Numbered from the stretch's first letter, positions 1 to 7,511 are shown. The stretch is DNA of 9,365 nucleotides from Anaerolineae bacterium (GCA_016928125.1 JAFGLK010000164.1:1-9365); one strand, 5' to 3'. The notes: generated from the letters alone by a model not told the origin. A program made the numbers and translations.

Positions 1-505
1 CGCCATCCTCGTAGAGCGGCTCGATCACGCGCAGCGTGTATCCCAACTGGGCTCCTAGTTCGCGTAACGTGTCGATACCGCCCGAGCGCTGCCGACCCAA
101 GGCAAAATCCGAGCCGATCCATAGCTCGCGCACGCAGAGACGCTCCTGTAGGCTGGCCATGAACTGCTCAGGCGTCGTCTCGCTTAGCTCGCGCGTAAAG
201 GGGATCACGATGAACAGCTCCAAGTCGAGGGCAGCGAGCATTTCGGCCCGCTCTTCTGGCGTGCTGAGGTAGGTAGGCCGCCGCTCTGCCTGCAGCACCA
301 CGCGAGGGTGGGGGTGGAACGTGAGCACCGCGGAGGTCATGTGCTGGCTCTGGGCGTGCTGCACAAGTTGGCGGATCAGGTGACGATGTCCGCGATGCAC
401 GCCATCAAAGGTGCCAATGGTCAGGATCACACCTCGCGTGCAAGCGTCCTGCAAGACGCTACTCTGACTGTCTTTGATGACCGCCAAACCATCGATTCGC
501 TTCAT
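1..505 (-). CDS. ribF: RibF, bifunctional riboflavin kinase / FAD synthetase (5' part; cut by window edge)
   Basis: RibF phosphorylates riboflavin to FMN and adenylylates FMN to FAD in the cytoplasm. Only the first 168 codons are inside the window, covering the N-terminal FAD synthetase (nucleotidyltransferase) domain; the C-terminal riboflavin kinase domain lies beyond position 1. The signature TIGTFDGVHRGH is at residues 29-40, with the HxGH-like nucleotide-binding motif. TFHPHP (about 62-67) and WIGSDFALGR (about 129-138) match conserved family blocks. The ATG at 505 is the first possible start after an in-frame TGA 18 bases upstream, and a GAGGGG stretch about 11 nt before it can serve as a ribosome binding site. 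It follows truB by 40 nt, the usual truB-ribF order of this operon. No promoter is visible in the gap, so co-transcription with truB is inferred. The truncation is an edge effect. Confidence 0.95.
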   Translation of the reverse strand, partial: MKRIDGLAVIKDSQSSVLQDACTRGVILTIGTFDGVHRGHRHLIRQLVQHAQSQHMTSAVLTFHPHPRVVLQAERRPTYLSTPEERAEMLAALDLELFIVIPFTRELSETTPEQFMASLQERLCVRELWIGSDFALGRQRSGGIDTLRELGAQLGYTLRVIEPLYEDG

Positions 506-545
506 GCTAACGATGACCCCTCAAGCGGCTGGCGCGGTTCGCTCG

Positions 546-1439
546 TCAGTTCACAAACACCTTACGGGGCTGCCAGATGCCATGCTCGATTCCCGGCTCG
601 AGTATCGCGATCAATCTGTGCTGGCGGTCATAGGCACAGCACAGGCTGGATTCTTCGGGAGGCTCGAGCGCTACCGGCTGACCATGTCGCAACTGCTCGA
701 TGGTTGCCCCGTCCACGATCAGATGGGGCAGGTAGCTTAGGGCCTCGAACATGGAGAGCAAGTGGCCGCCCCAGCGCTCCCCCTGCGCTTCGCCGGCCAG
801 AGTCTCCAGGAAGACCGCATCCTCCAAAACAAAAGGCCCCACAGCCGTGCGCACGAGCGCAAACAGGTGCGCACCCGTGCCCAGCGTCTGACCCAGATCA
901 TGCGCTAGAGACCGGATGTATGCCCCTTTGGAGCACTCGACGACGAGTTCGAGATCGGGGTGCTGCCAAGAAACGATCTCCAGTCGATGGATCACTACAT
1001 CGCGCGCTGGTCGCGCAATGGTCTCGCCCTGCCGGGCCAACCGGTAGAGCGGCCGGCCGCGATGCTTGAGCGCCGAGTACATCGGCGGCACCTGCTTGAT
1101 TGGCCCCCGCAAGTGCGCTAGGGCCGACTCGATCGTGGTGCGTGTCACAGCGTCCGCCACCGTTTCGGCCAGCACTTGGCCTTCCGCATCCCACGTGTCG
1201 GTCTCGATGCCAAGGCGGACGGTCGCGCGGTAGGATTTGCGCGTATTGGTCAGATATTCGGCGATGCGTGTGGCCTTGCCGAGACATACCACCAACACAC
1301 CCCTGGCCATCGGATCGAGCGTGCCTGTGTGCCCCACGCGACGTTGGTTCGCGATGCGCCTGATACGCGCTACGACGTCGTGCGAGGTCCATCCCTGGGG
1401 TTTGTCCACGTTTAGCACGCCGGAGATCAGTTCACCCAC
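546..1439 (-). CDS. truB: TruB, tRNA pseudouridine(55) synthase
   Basis: TruB converts U55 in the T-loop of tRNAs to pseudouridine and also acts as a tRNA folding chaperone. With the start chosen here the protein has 297 aa, normal for the family. The N-terminal GVLNVDKPQGWTSHDVV block is followed by VGHTGTLDP, whose Asp (residue 42) is the catalytic nucleophile of the family. The conserved Tyr of KSY is near residue 70, PPMYSALK at about 118-125 and CSKGAYIRSL at about 169-178. The remaining C-terminal part fits the small TruB C-terminal domain. The GTG at 1439 was preferred because AAAGGAGAAGGG (1459-1448) lies 8 nt upstream and the protein then begins just before GVLNVDKP, as in known TruB proteins. 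The open frame can be extended to a GTG at 1472 (308 aa), but that codon has no good ribosome binding site. It follows nrnA closely and precedes ribF. Confidence 0.95.
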   Translation of the reverse strand: MGELISGVLNVDKPQGWTSHDVVARIRRIANQRRVGHTGTLDPMARGVLVVCLGKATRIAEYLTNTRKSYRATVRLGIETDTWDAEGQVLAETVADAVTRTTIESALAHLRGPIKQVPPMYSALKHRGRPLYRLARQGETIARPARDVVIHRLEIVSWQHPDLELVVECSKGAYIRSLAHDLGQTLGTGAHLFALVRTAVGPFVLEDAVFLETLAGEAQGERWGGHLLSMFEALSYLPHLIVDGATIEQLRHGQPVALEPPEESSLCCAYDRQHRLIAILEPGIEHGIWQPRKVFVN

Positions 1440-1447
1440 CTCTGGGA

Positions 1448-1459
1448 CCCTTCTCCTTT
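1448..1459 (-). promoter_or_regulatory. Shine-Dalgarno site deciding the truB start
   Basis: On the minus strand this reads AAAGGAGAAGGG and ends 8 nt before the GTG at 1439. It lies downstream of the alternative GTG at 1472, so it would be inside the coding region if the longer start were used. This favours the shorter TruB. Confidence 0.6.
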
Positions 1460-1489
1460 GGGCCTCAAACACTTGGCGCGATTCCGGCC

Positions 1490-2479
1490 CTAGTAGGGGA
1501 TCGGGCTAGCCTCCGGATGCGCGACTTCCTGCAACGCCATCTCCGTCCGCATTCGGCCCAGAATCCGCTCCCGTACCTCGTCGAGCGAACCGATGACCAG
1601 GCAGCCTGCCGCTTGCGCGTGCCCGCCTCCGCCAAAGGCGATCGCCACGGTGGAGAGATCCAAGGCGGGCTTGGAGCGAAAACTCACATCTACGGCCCCG
1701 TCCTCTGTCTCCCTCAGGACGACGATCGCGGCGGCGTCTATGGTGCTCAGAAAGTTCGCCAGACCCTTGGCGTCCGCCGGCTCCGCGTCAAGCGAGCGCA
1801 TGAGGCTCTGAGATAGCTCCACCCAGAGGATGCCCTCTTGCAGCTTGGCTTGCGAGAAGGCGGCTCCCCACAGGCGCAGCGTGCCCAGTGTCCGATGGTT
1901 AAAGACGGCGTCCACGATCTGGTGCAGATCGGCTCCCGCTTCCATGAGCTGCGCCGCAGCTCGGAGTGTTTGGGCAGTGGTGTTGCTCGTGGCAAAACCA
2001 CGCGTGTCCGTGACGATACCCGTAAGCAAACAAGACGCGATGGTTTGGTCAATGGCAATGCCCCAGAACGTGACCAGATCCAGCACCAACTCGGCCGTCG
2101 AAGCTTGAGGTGAGACCAGATCGATGTCGCCGTAGCAGATATTGGTGACGTGATGATCGATGTTGATCACCAACGCCGCGTCAAAGGCGTCTCGATCATA
2201 GATGGCGCCAATGCGCGCCGTGTCGCTGGTATCTAGAACAAAGATCGCATCCTCGTCGCTCGGCAGACGCGGTGCGAACTCATCACTGCCCGGCAGGAAG
2301 CGCAACTCGGTCGGGACTGGGTCAGCACACGCCAGGTGCACCTCGATCCCCCGGCTACGCAGGGCCCAAGCCAGCGCCAGTGCCGAGCCGATGGTGTCGC
2401 CATCCGGGCTGATGTGTGAGACGATCAGGGCTCGCCGCATGGCGGCAAGGATCGCCCGCATCTCGCTAAAGCTGCTCAT
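1490..2479 (-). CDS. nrnA: NrnA-type DHH/DHHA1 phosphoesterase (nanoRNase / pAp phosphatase)
   Basis: Members of this family degrade 2-5 nt nanoRNAs and dephosphorylate pAp to AMP, using divalent metals in the cytoplasm. The protein has 329 aa from the chosen start, close to B. subtilis NrnA. The DHH domain shows SHISPDGD (about 21-28), LDTSD (about 82-86) and the signature INIDHH with D-H-H at about 108-110; these Asp/His residues are the expected metal ligands. The C-terminal DHHA1 substrate-binding motif GGGGHAQAAG is at about 283-292. The ATG at 2479 overlaps the end of rbfA by 14 nt and is preceded by GTGAG at 7 nt. A second ATG at 2461, 4 nt past the rbfA stop, gives a version 6 aa shorter and cannot be excluded. 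The frame stays open up to 2581, but that extension lies inside rbfA. A DHH phosphoesterase between rbfA and truB is a recurrent gene order. The exact split between nanoRNA and pAp activity cannot be read from sequence. Confidence 0.93.
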   Translation of the reverse strand: MSSFSEMRAILAAMRRALIVSHISPDGDTIGSALALAWALRSRGIEVHLACADPVPTELRFLPGSDEFAPRLPSDEDAIFVLDTSDTARIGAIYDRDAFDAALVINIDHHVTNICYGDIDLVSPQASTAELVLDLVTFWGIAIDQTIASCLLTGIVTDTRGFATSNTTAQTLRAAAQLMEAGADLHQIVDAVFNHRTLGTLRLWGAAFSQAKLQEGILWVELSQSLMRSLDAEPADAKGLANFLSTIDAAAIVVLRETEDGAVDVSFRSKPALDLSTVAIAFGGGGHAQAAGCLVIGSLDEVRERILGRMRTEMALQEVAHPEASPIPY

Positions 2480-2855
2480 CGACCGGCTCACTTCCCTCGT
2501 CTGTCCCCTCATCATCCTCTTCGTGAATCGCCTCCAGAAGGGCCTCGATCTTGTTGCCATACTCCCAGGAGCGATCGACACGGAACTCGATCTCGGGTGT
2601 GAAGCGCCAGTGCAGCACCTGGCTCAGCCCGTGGCGCAGGAACCCCTTGGCGCTCTCAAGCCCAGCGAGCCCTGCACGCAGATCCTCTTCACCCGAGTAG
2701 CACGCCACATAGACCCGAGCGATACGTCGATCCCGAGTCAGATCCACATCCGTGACCGTGATCGGGGCCACACGAGGGTCATGCACGTCGTGCATCAGCA
2801 GCCGGGTGAGCTCCTCGAGGATGAAAACCTCCGCTCTTTCCGTTCGATAAGGCAT
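2466..2855 (-). CDS. rbfA: RbfA, 30S ribosome-binding factor A
   Basis: RbfA is a small KH-like protein that binds immature 30S subunits and helps late 16S rRNA maturation. The 129-aa product shows the family pattern from end to end: an N-terminal helix RTERAEVFILEELTRLL, then DPRVAPITVTDVDLTRD (about residues 26-42), RIARVYVACYSG, SAKGFLRHGLSQVL and TPEIEFRVDRSWEYGNKIEALL. It ends in an acidic tail rich in Asp and Glu. The ATG at 2855 was chosen because homology begins there; the frame is open further upstream to 3140, but that part lies over infB and does not resemble RbfA. The ribosome binding site is modest (GAGAAGAG, 5 nt before the ATG). It lies 118 nt downstream of infB across a structured gap, and its end overlaps the nrnA start, which suggests translational coupling. 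Confidence 0.95.
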   Translation of the reverse strand: MPYRTERAEVFILEELTRLLMHDVHDPRVAPITVTDVDLTRDRRIARVYVACYSGEEDLRAGLAGLESAKGFLRHGLSQVLHWRFTPEIEFRVDRSWEYGNKIEALLEAIHEEDDEGTDEGSEPVDEQL

Positions 2856-2883
2856 GTCACTCTTCTCTTCGTGCTCTAGGAGG

Positions 2884-2939
2884 GATGCCCCCAGTGCCTG
2901 TGATGGCAATCCTGAATGAGCCAGATCGCCTGGGGCATC
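2884..2939 (-). other. Imperfect inverted repeat in the infB-rbfA gap (candidate RNA structure)
   Basis: The 118-nt gap between infB and rbfA (2856-2973) contains no gene. Within it CTGGGGCATC (2930-2939, plus strand) is the reverse complement of GATGCCCCCAG (2884-2894) apart from one extra C. The result is a 10-bp stem with one bulge that closes a loop of about 35 nt. A small inner stem TGCC/GGCA (2895-2898 with 2905-2908) and a competing CCAG/CTGG pairing (2921-2924 with 2930-2933) are also possible. No U-run follows on the minus strand, so it is not a standard intrinsic terminator. It could be a processing site, a transcript stabiliser or a leader controlling rbfA. The function is inferred only. 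Confidence 0.4.
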
Positions 2940-2973
2940 TGGATCTCGCCGCACCCTCGAACCCGTTCTCAGA

Positions 2974-4998
2974 CTAGCGCTCCCTCTCCATCGTGTAGAA
3001 CTCGAGGACGTCGTCTTCTTGCAGGTCCTCGAAATCTTCGACGCCCAGGCCACACTCGTACCCTGCGTTGACCTCGGTGACATCCTCCGTGAAGCGTTTG
3101 AGCGAGCTGAGAGGACCCTCATGCACCACCTGCTGGCCACGGATGACCCGCACCTTGGCGCTGCGCAGGACTTTGCCGTCGCTCACCTGGCAGCCAGCAA
3201 TGGTGCCAACGCGGCGGATATGGAACGTCTGGCGAACAATGGCGTGGCCCTGAACCACCTCTTTGTACACTGGCTCGAGCATGCCCGTCAAGGCGCGTTC
3301 CACATCCTCGATCACGCGGTAGATAATGGAGTAGGTGCGCACATCAATGCCCTCGGCGTCCGCCAGGCGCTGTGCTGCAGTATCAACGCTCACGTTAAAC
3401 CCGATCACCACCGCCTGCGACGCCACGGCCAGCATGACGTCTGACTCGCCGATGTTGCCGACGCCTTCGTGCACAAAATGCACGCGGATATCGCCAACCT
3501 CGAGTTGCTCCAGTGAGTTGCGGATCGGTTCCAGGCTGCCTTGCACATCCGCTTTGAGAATCAGGTTGAGCGAGTGTACGGCGCCAGCCTGCACCTGAGC
3601 ATAAACCTCTTCGAGGGTGAGCGCCTGGGCAGGACGCGTGGTCTGCTCCTGTGCCTCCAGTTCACGCTGTTCGGCAATGCTGCGCGCCTCACGTTCGCTC
3701 TCTACGACCACGAACGTATCGCCGGCTTCGGGTACGTTCCGCAGTCCCATCACCACGACCGGCGTCGAGGGTCTCGCGCGCTTGATGGGGTTCCCCTGAT
3801 AGTCAAACATGGCCCTGATTCTGCCGTAGGTGGTGCCCACCAGTAGCGTGTCGCCATCTCTCAGCGTGCCCTCCTGAACGAGCAACGTGGCCGTCGGCCC
3901 TCGAGAGCGGTCTAGACGACCTTCGACGACAGCGCCTTCGGCTGGCGGACGCGTCAGGGCCTGAATGTTGGCCATCTCGGCCACCAACAGGATCATGTCG
4001 AGCAGATCCCCGATGCCCTGCTCCGTCCTGGCCGACACGGGTACACAGATGGTGTCTCCACCCCAATCTTCGGGTACCAGGCCGAGATCTGACAGTTGCT
4101 GCTTGACCCGGTCGGGATTGGCCGTGGCCAGATCCATTTTGTTGATGGCCACAATGATCGGCACCCGGGCGGCGCGGGCATGGCTGATCGCCTCGCGCGT
4201 CTGAGGCTGGACCCCATCATCGGCTGCCACCACGAGCACGGCGATATCCGTGAGGCTGGCGCCACGGGCGCGCATGGCGGTGAAGGCTTCGTGGCCCGGC
4301 GTGTCCAAGAAGGTAATCGCCCTGTCGTTAACCAACACCTGGTAGGCGCCGATGTGCTGCGTGATACCGCCAGCCTCGCCGGCCTGTACGTTTGTCTCGC
4401 GGATCTTGTCCAGCAGCGAGGTCTTGCCGTGGTCCACATGCCCCAGTATGGTGACCACCGGTGGCCGTTCGCGGAGTTGCTGCTGCTCCTCCTCGGTGTA
4501 CTCTCGTCTGTGCACTGGCGGCAAGCCCACTTCCGGCTCTTCGGCCGAGACCACAGGCTCGGGCGCCTTGGGCTCGACCACGGTGTAGCCCATCTCTTCG
4601 GCAACGATGACGGCTGTATCGTGATCGAGCTGCTGGTTGATGTTCGCCATCACACCGGCGTTCATGAGCTCTTTGATCAAGTCGATAGGGCTGCAGCCCA
4701 TGAGCTCAGCTAGATCGCGAACCGTGATGGCTCCTGGAATCTCGATCTCCTTGGGCGCTTCCGCCTTGCTGCCGCGTCGGACCTGCGGCGATGCTGGGGC
4801 GGAACTGCGACCGCTGTCCTCTCGCCGCTGTGGGCGAGAACGGGATGAGGAACGATCGGAGCGGCCTCTCATGCTCTTGCCTGTCGCTAACCGGCCCGGC
4901 TCGCGTATCGAAGAGGCCGGCTTGCCCGGCGCACTCTGAGCACGGGGATCGCGGCCGCTGGCCCCACTCTTGCGATGAAGATATGATTGATCAACCAT
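2974..4998 (-). CDS. infB: InfB, translation initiation factor IF-2
   Basis: IF2 is the GTPase that brings initiator fMet-tRNA to the 30S subunit and promotes 50S joining. The product has 674 aa from the chosen start, a short bacterial form. Residues 1-85 are a low-complexity region rich in Arg, Ser, Lys and Pro. An IF2_N-like module follows at about 90-140 ([20 protein letters not shown]). The G domain has G1 GHVDHGKT (186-193), [10 protein letters not shown] (switch I, about 210-219), G3 DTPGHEAF (232-239), G4 NKMD (286-289) and a G5 block PVSARTEQG. The beta-barrel II, C1 and C2 domains follow, including [12 protein letters not shown] and the C-terminal [17 protein letters not shown] block. 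The ATG at 4998 has GGAGGG 6 nt upstream; the frame is open to 5088 but without a comparable ribosome binding site. It lies 286 bp after rnpM. Confidence 0.97.
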   Translation of the reverse strand: MVDQSYLHRKSGASGRDPRAQSAPGKPASSIREPGRLATGKSMRGRSDRSSSRSRPQRREDSGRSSAPASPQVRRGSKAEAPKEIEIPGAITVRDLAELMGCSPIDLIKELMNAGVMANINQQLDHDTAVIVAEEMGYTVVEPKAPEPVVSAEEPEVGLPPVHRREYTEEEQQQLRERPPVVTILGHVDHGKTSLLDKIRETNVQAGEAGGITQHIGAYQVLVNDRAITFLDTPGHEAFTAMRARGASLTDIAVLVVAADDGVQPQTREAISHARAARVPIIVAINKMDLATANPDRVKQQLSDLGLVPEDWGGDTICVPVSARTEQGIGDLLDMILLVAEMANIQALTRPPAEGAVVEGRLDRSRGPTATLLVQEGTLRDGDTLLVGTTYGRIRAMFDYQGNPIKRARPSTPVVVMGLRNVPEAGDTFVVVESEREARSIAEQRELEAQEQTTRPAQALTLEEVYAQVQAGAVHSLNLILKADVQGSLEPIRNSLEQLEVGDIRVHFVHEGVGNIGESDVMLAVASQAVVIGFNVSVDTAAQRLADAEGIDVRTYSIIYRVIEDVERALTGMLEPVYKEVVQGHAIVRQTFHIRRVGTIAGCQVSDGKVLRSAKVRVIRGQQVVHEGPLSSLKRFTEDVTEVNAGYECGLGVEDFEDLQEDDVLEFYTMERER

Positions 4999-5285
4999 AG
5001 GTTTCCCTCCATTTGAAGCGAGAACGGCCATGTGGCTCACCGTGTCGCCGCGAAATCGCGGCGCTCTGCAACATAGCCACTCTGGCACGCGTCAAGCGCT
5101 AGCCCCGGCGTTGTGGTTACGACTGGGGCGCGACTATGAGCAATGAAACGGATTCTCGTCGCGAGCGACCGCGTCGGCGGTCAATGGGGGGACTTGAAGA
5201 GGGAACGCAGGGGATGCGAGAAGGGCGAATCACTCACTGCGTAGCCATCGGTTGTTGCTCCCCCAGTTGCTTGCGTTCAGATAGT
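4999..5285 (-). other. Structured gap between rnpM and infB; no confirmed gene
   Basis: No convincing coding region is seen here in any frame; minus-strand frames are interrupted by stops. The gap holds three GC-rich inverted repeats. One is CGCCGCG-AAAT-CGCGGCG (5046-5063, 7 bp perfect). The second is GACCGC-GTCG-GCGGTC (5167-5182, 6 bp perfect). The third is GCCCC/GGGGC (5102-5106 with 5125-5129) enclosing GTTGT/ACGAC (5110-5114 with 5119-5123). None is followed by a T-run on the minus strand, so none looks like an intrinsic terminator. In many bacteria this position holds the L7Ae-like gene ylxQ/rplGB of about 100 codons, close to the size of this gap. A 46-codon stretch open in one frame on the minus strand has no start codon. 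Whether the gap is an infB leader or the remains of ylxQ is undecided. Confidence 0.4.
5005..5010 (-). promoter_or_regulatory. Shine-Dalgarno site deciding the infB start
   Basis: GGAGGG on the minus strand ends 6 nt before the ATG at 4998. It makes that ATG a much better start than the two in-frame ATGs further upstream (5031 and 5088). Confidence 0.75.
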
Positions 5286-5672
5286 TCACGGCCATTGATC
5301 GAATTCGCCAGTTGCCCTATGACTTGAGGTCGACAACGACTCCTCTGTCTCCACATGGTCTGCGGCTGGTGCATCCTCGCTGTCCGCGTCAGGAAGCTGC
5401 GCGGCAAAAGCCTCGAGCTGAGCATACTGTTCGTCGGTCAGCGTCGTGCGGAGAGCTGGGCCCAGACGTCTCTGCTCAAGGGCAGCGAACCAGCAGTTCC
5501 GCGTTGCGCATAGATAGGCGCCTCGGCCCGACATCTTGCCGCGCGGATCAATGGCGATCTCTCCATCTGGCCGACGCACGATGCGCACAAGCTCACGTTT
5601 GCTATCGGTCCGCCGACAGCTAATGCACGTTCTCTGCGGTTGGTGTCTTGTGCGCACCCGCTTCTTGGCCAT
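5286..5672 (-). CDS. rnpM: RnpM (YlxR, DUF448), RNase P modulator
   Basis: YlxR/RnpM is a small RNA-binding protein encoded after nusA; in B. subtilis it binds the RNase P RNA and modulates its activity. The product has 128 aa, compared with about 90 for the B. subtilis protein. The conserved core spans residues 1-90: a basic start, RTCISCRR (14-21), [28 protein letters not shown] (42-55), and [15 protein letters not shown]. Four Cys (16, 19, 55, 60) are arranged as CxxC and Cx4C and might bind metal, which is inference. After residue 95 comes an acidic, Ser/Thr-rich extension of about 33 aa with no recognised domain. The ATG at 5672 was chosen because the basic MAKKR start fits the family; a TTG at 5699, just 2 nt past the nusA stop, would add 9 aa. 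The close spacing to nusA (29 nt) implies co-transcription. Confidence 0.92.
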   Translation of the reverse strand: MAKKRVRTRHQPQRTCISCRRTDSKRELVRIVRRPDGEIAIDPRGKMSGRGAYLCATRNCWFAALEQRRLGPALRTTLTDEQYAQLEAFAAQLPDADSEDAPAADHVETEESLSTSSHRATGEFDQWP

Positions 5673-5701
5673 AGAATGACTCGATCTCTGCTCTGTCAAT
5701 G

Positions 5702-7417
5702 TCAGTCGTCGTTGTCTTCCCAGTCCTCACCCCACTCGCGACGGCCGCTGCGCTTGTGGCGCTTGCGTGCCACAACCCGCCCAAGACGCTCATCGTACTC
5801 AAGCCGGCGATCGCGCCGCCGTCGCTTGCGACCTTGCGAGGGCTGTTCCCCTTCCTCGGGTTCTTCCTCGATTTCCTCTTCGAACTCCGCCTCCAACTCG
5901 GGCTCCGGTTCCTCGGCCTCTGGCTCTGTGGTCTCTTCCTCGGCCTCGATTGAGGTCTGCTCTTCGAGGGCCTGCTCCTCTAGCTCCAGCGCCTCCTCGT
6001 CCCACTCAAGGAATGGCTCTTCGGCCTCTGACAGAACCGGCTCAGGCTCCAATTCGGGCTCTTTCGCCGCGATGGGAATCGCCTCCGGCTCTGGCTCAGT
6101 CTCGGCCTCTGGCTCCTCGCTGATCGCTTGCGAGGGCTCTGCGGATGGCGCGACCTCGGTCTCGGGTTCGGCCAGGGCGCCCAGCACGTCACGCGCGATG
6201 GCCTCTTCCTCGCTCAGCGCCTGCTCCATCTCAGCCGCGGCCACGGCCTCTTCCTCTTCAGCTGCCAGCGAAGCTTCTGCCTCCGCCAGGAGCGCGGCCG
6301 CTGCCCGGCGCGCTTCTTCCATCTCCGCAGCTCGCTGCGCGGCCTCGGCCAGCTTGGCCGCCATAATCTCGGCCTGCTCAGCCGCCTCGGTTTCGTTCTT
6401 GATATCGATGCGCCAGCCAGTCAGCTTGGCGGCCAGACGGGCGTTCTGGCCCTCCTTGCCGATCGCCAGCGAAAGGGAGCGATCCGGCACCACCACATTG
6501 GCCGTGCCCTCTTGGGGATCCAGATACACAGATACCACCCTGGCCGGGCTCAAGGCGTTGGCGATAAAGGTCTCCAGGTCCGATGCCCACTCGACCACGT
6601 CGATCTTCTCGCCATTCAGCTCATTGACGATGTTCTGGATGCGCACGCCGCGCATGCCCACGCAAGACCCTACCGGATCTACGCCCGCCTGCAATGCAGC
6701 CACGGCGACCTTGGACCGGGCGCCGGGCTCTCGTGCAATGCCCTTGACCTCGACGGTGCCATTGTAGATCTCGGGGACCTCGAGCTCGAGCAGGCGCCGT
6801 AGCAGCTCGGGATGCGAGCGCGAAACCAGAATCTGTGGCCCTTGACCTGATCGCTCAACACTCACGATATAGACCCGCAGCCGCTGGTTGAAGCGATAGC
6901 GCTCGCCCGGAATCTGTTCATTGCGCGCCAGCAGAGCCTCGGCCTTGCCCAAGCTCAGAATCACATTATGCGATCGAGAGTCGACGTTGCGCACGATGCC
7001 CGTCACAATCTCGCCCTCGCGCTCGGCATACTCGAGATAGACCGAGTCGCGCTCTGCCTCTCGGATGCGTTGGGTGATGACCTGCTTGGCGGTCTGAGCG
7101 GCGATGCGTCCAAAATCGCGCGGCTTGATCTCCACTTCGACGAGTTCGCCCAGGACGGCATCGGGTTTGAGAGCTCGCGCCGTGTTCAATGAGATCTCAT
7201 TGTGCTCATCCTCGGCCTGCTCTACGACCTCCTTGGACACAAAAACCTGCGCCTGACCGGTATGTGGATCGATGGTCACGCGCACGTTCTGGTTCGTGCC
7301 ATAGGTGCGTTTGTAGGCCGAGACCAAGGCAAGCTCGATCGCCTCGAGGATGACTTCGGGCGCCAGGTTGCGATCGGCGCTTAGCTGAGTTATCGCGATC
7401 TCAAACTCGCTTTTCAT
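5702..7417 (-). CDS. nusA: NusA, transcription termination/antitermination factor, with long acidic tail
   Basis: NusA binds RNA polymerase, promotes pausing and intrinsic termination, and takes part in antitermination. The product has 571 aa. Residues 1-125 are the RNA polymerase-binding N-terminal domain ([19 protein letters not shown]). An S1 domain starts near 133 ([14 protein letters not shown]), followed by KH1 with [18 protein letters not shown] (250-267) and KH2 with [15 protein letters not shown] (318-332). From about 341 onward the protein is a tail of roughly 230 aa: an Ala/Glu-rich probable helix (about 341-410), then a highly acidic Glu/Pro/Ala tract to about 524, a basic cluster [10 protein letters not shown] (529-538) and a final Arg/Lys/Trp-rich part ending EDNDD. 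The tail is far longer than in B. subtilis NusA and shows no recognisable E. coli-type acidic repeats. The ATG at 7417 is where homology begins; AAGGAGG lies 12 nt upstream. The frame is open to 7651, which would overlap proS and the promoter, so that extension was not used. Confidence 0.96.
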   Translation of the reverse strand: MKSEFEIAITQLSADRNLAPEVILEAIELALVSAYKRTYGTNQNVRVTIDPHTGQAQVFVSKEVVEQAEDEHNEISLNTARALKPDAVLGELVEVEIKPRDFGRIAAQTAKQVITQRIREAERDSVYLEYAEREGEIVTGIVRNVDSRSHNVILSLGKAEALLARNEQIPGERYRFNQRLRVYIVSVERSGQGPQILVSRSHPELLRRLLELEVPEIYNGTVEVKGIAREPGARSKVAVAALQAGVDPVGSCVGMRGVRIQNIVNELNGEKIDVVEWASDLETFIANALSPARVVSVYLDPQEGTANVVVPDRSLSLAIGKEGQNARLAAKLTGWRIDIKNETEAAEQAEIMAAKLAEAAQRAAEMEEARRAAAALLAEAEASLAAEEEEAVAAAEMEQALSEEEAIARDVLGALAEPETEVAPSAEPSQAISEEPEAETEPEPEAIPIAAKEPELEPEPVLSEAEEPFLEWDEEALELEEQALEEQTSIEAEEETTEPEAEEPEPELEAEFEEEIEEEPEEGEQPSQGRKRRRRDRRLEYDERLGRVVARKRHKRSGRREWGEDWEDNDD

Positions 7418-7429
7418 ACGGGTGGCCAA

Positions 7430-7436
7430 CCTCCTT
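7430..7436 (-). promoter_or_regulatory. nusA Shine-Dalgarno (AAGGAGG), long spacing
   Basis: A full AAGGAGG on the minus strand lies 12 nt before the nusA ATG, longer than the usual 5-9 nt. Its first two bases also belong to the 3' arm of the adjacent hairpin (7435-7458), so folding could affect access by ribosomes. Confidence 0.6.
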
Positions 7437-7458
7437 GTAGGGGACACGCCCGCTACAA
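7435..7458 (-). promoter_or_regulatory. Second nusA leader hairpin touching the Shine-Dalgarno
   Basis: TTGTAG (7435-7440) pairs with CTACAA (7453-7458) and GGG (7441-7443) with CCC (7449-7451), with a single bulged base at 7452 and a 5-nt loop. The 9-bp stem begins 3 nt after the upstream terminator hairpin on the minus strand and ends inside the ribosome binding site of nusA. It may tune translation or act as an RNA boundary. The role is inferred from geometry only. Confidence 0.45.
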
Positions 7459-7490
7459 CAAGAAAAGTGGGAGAAAGCCGCCCACTTTTC
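7453..7490 (-). terminator. Intrinsic-type terminator between proS and nusA, inside the nusA leader
   Basis: The minus strand reads GAAAAGTGGG, a 9-nt loop, then CCCACTTTTC: a perfect 10-bp inverted repeat (7462-7471 with 7481-7490). The strong core is GTGGG/CCCAC, followed by TTTTCTTGTTGT, a U-rich tract broken by C and G. It can end proS transcripts. It also lies about 15 nt downstream of the predicted nusA start point, so it can act as an attenuator for the nusA operon. Broken U-tracts are described for terminators that depend on NusA in B. subtilis. Confidence 0.7.
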
Positions 7491-7511
7491 CTAGGTCGAG
7501 TCTTTAGCCAT

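Noticed and set aside
308..1069. Plus-strand open frame of 253 codons opposite ribF and truB
   Set aside because: It has no recognisable motif and is fully antisense to two genes with clear family motifs. Its Arg/Pro/Ala-rich composition is typical of a GC-rich shadow frame.
3993..4604. Minus-strand open frame of 203 codons inside infB
   Set aside because: It is a frame-shifted reading of the IF2 G domain, whose correct frame contains all GTPase motifs.
5046..5063. Perfect 7-bp hairpin as a terminator before infB
   Set aside because: No T-run follows on either strand, so it is kept only as a structural element of the gap.
5070..5095. Possible infB promoter TTGACG ... TATGTT on the minus strand
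   Set aside because: The -35-like box is good but the spacer is only 14 bp and the -10 is weak; sigma70 promoters need about 16-18 bp.
5234..5425. Minus-strand frame of 63 codons overlapping the end of rnpM
   Set aside because: Most of it is an out-of-frame reading of rnpM, with no ribosome binding site or conserved motif.
5640..6767. Long plus-strand open frame (375 codons), Ser-rich, antisense to nusA
   Set aside because: It is the reverse reading of the Glu/Ala-rich NusA tail: GAG and GCC codons become Ser/Arg-type codons, so stops are rare. The product is low complexity, has no domain, and crosses the nusA-rnpM boundary.
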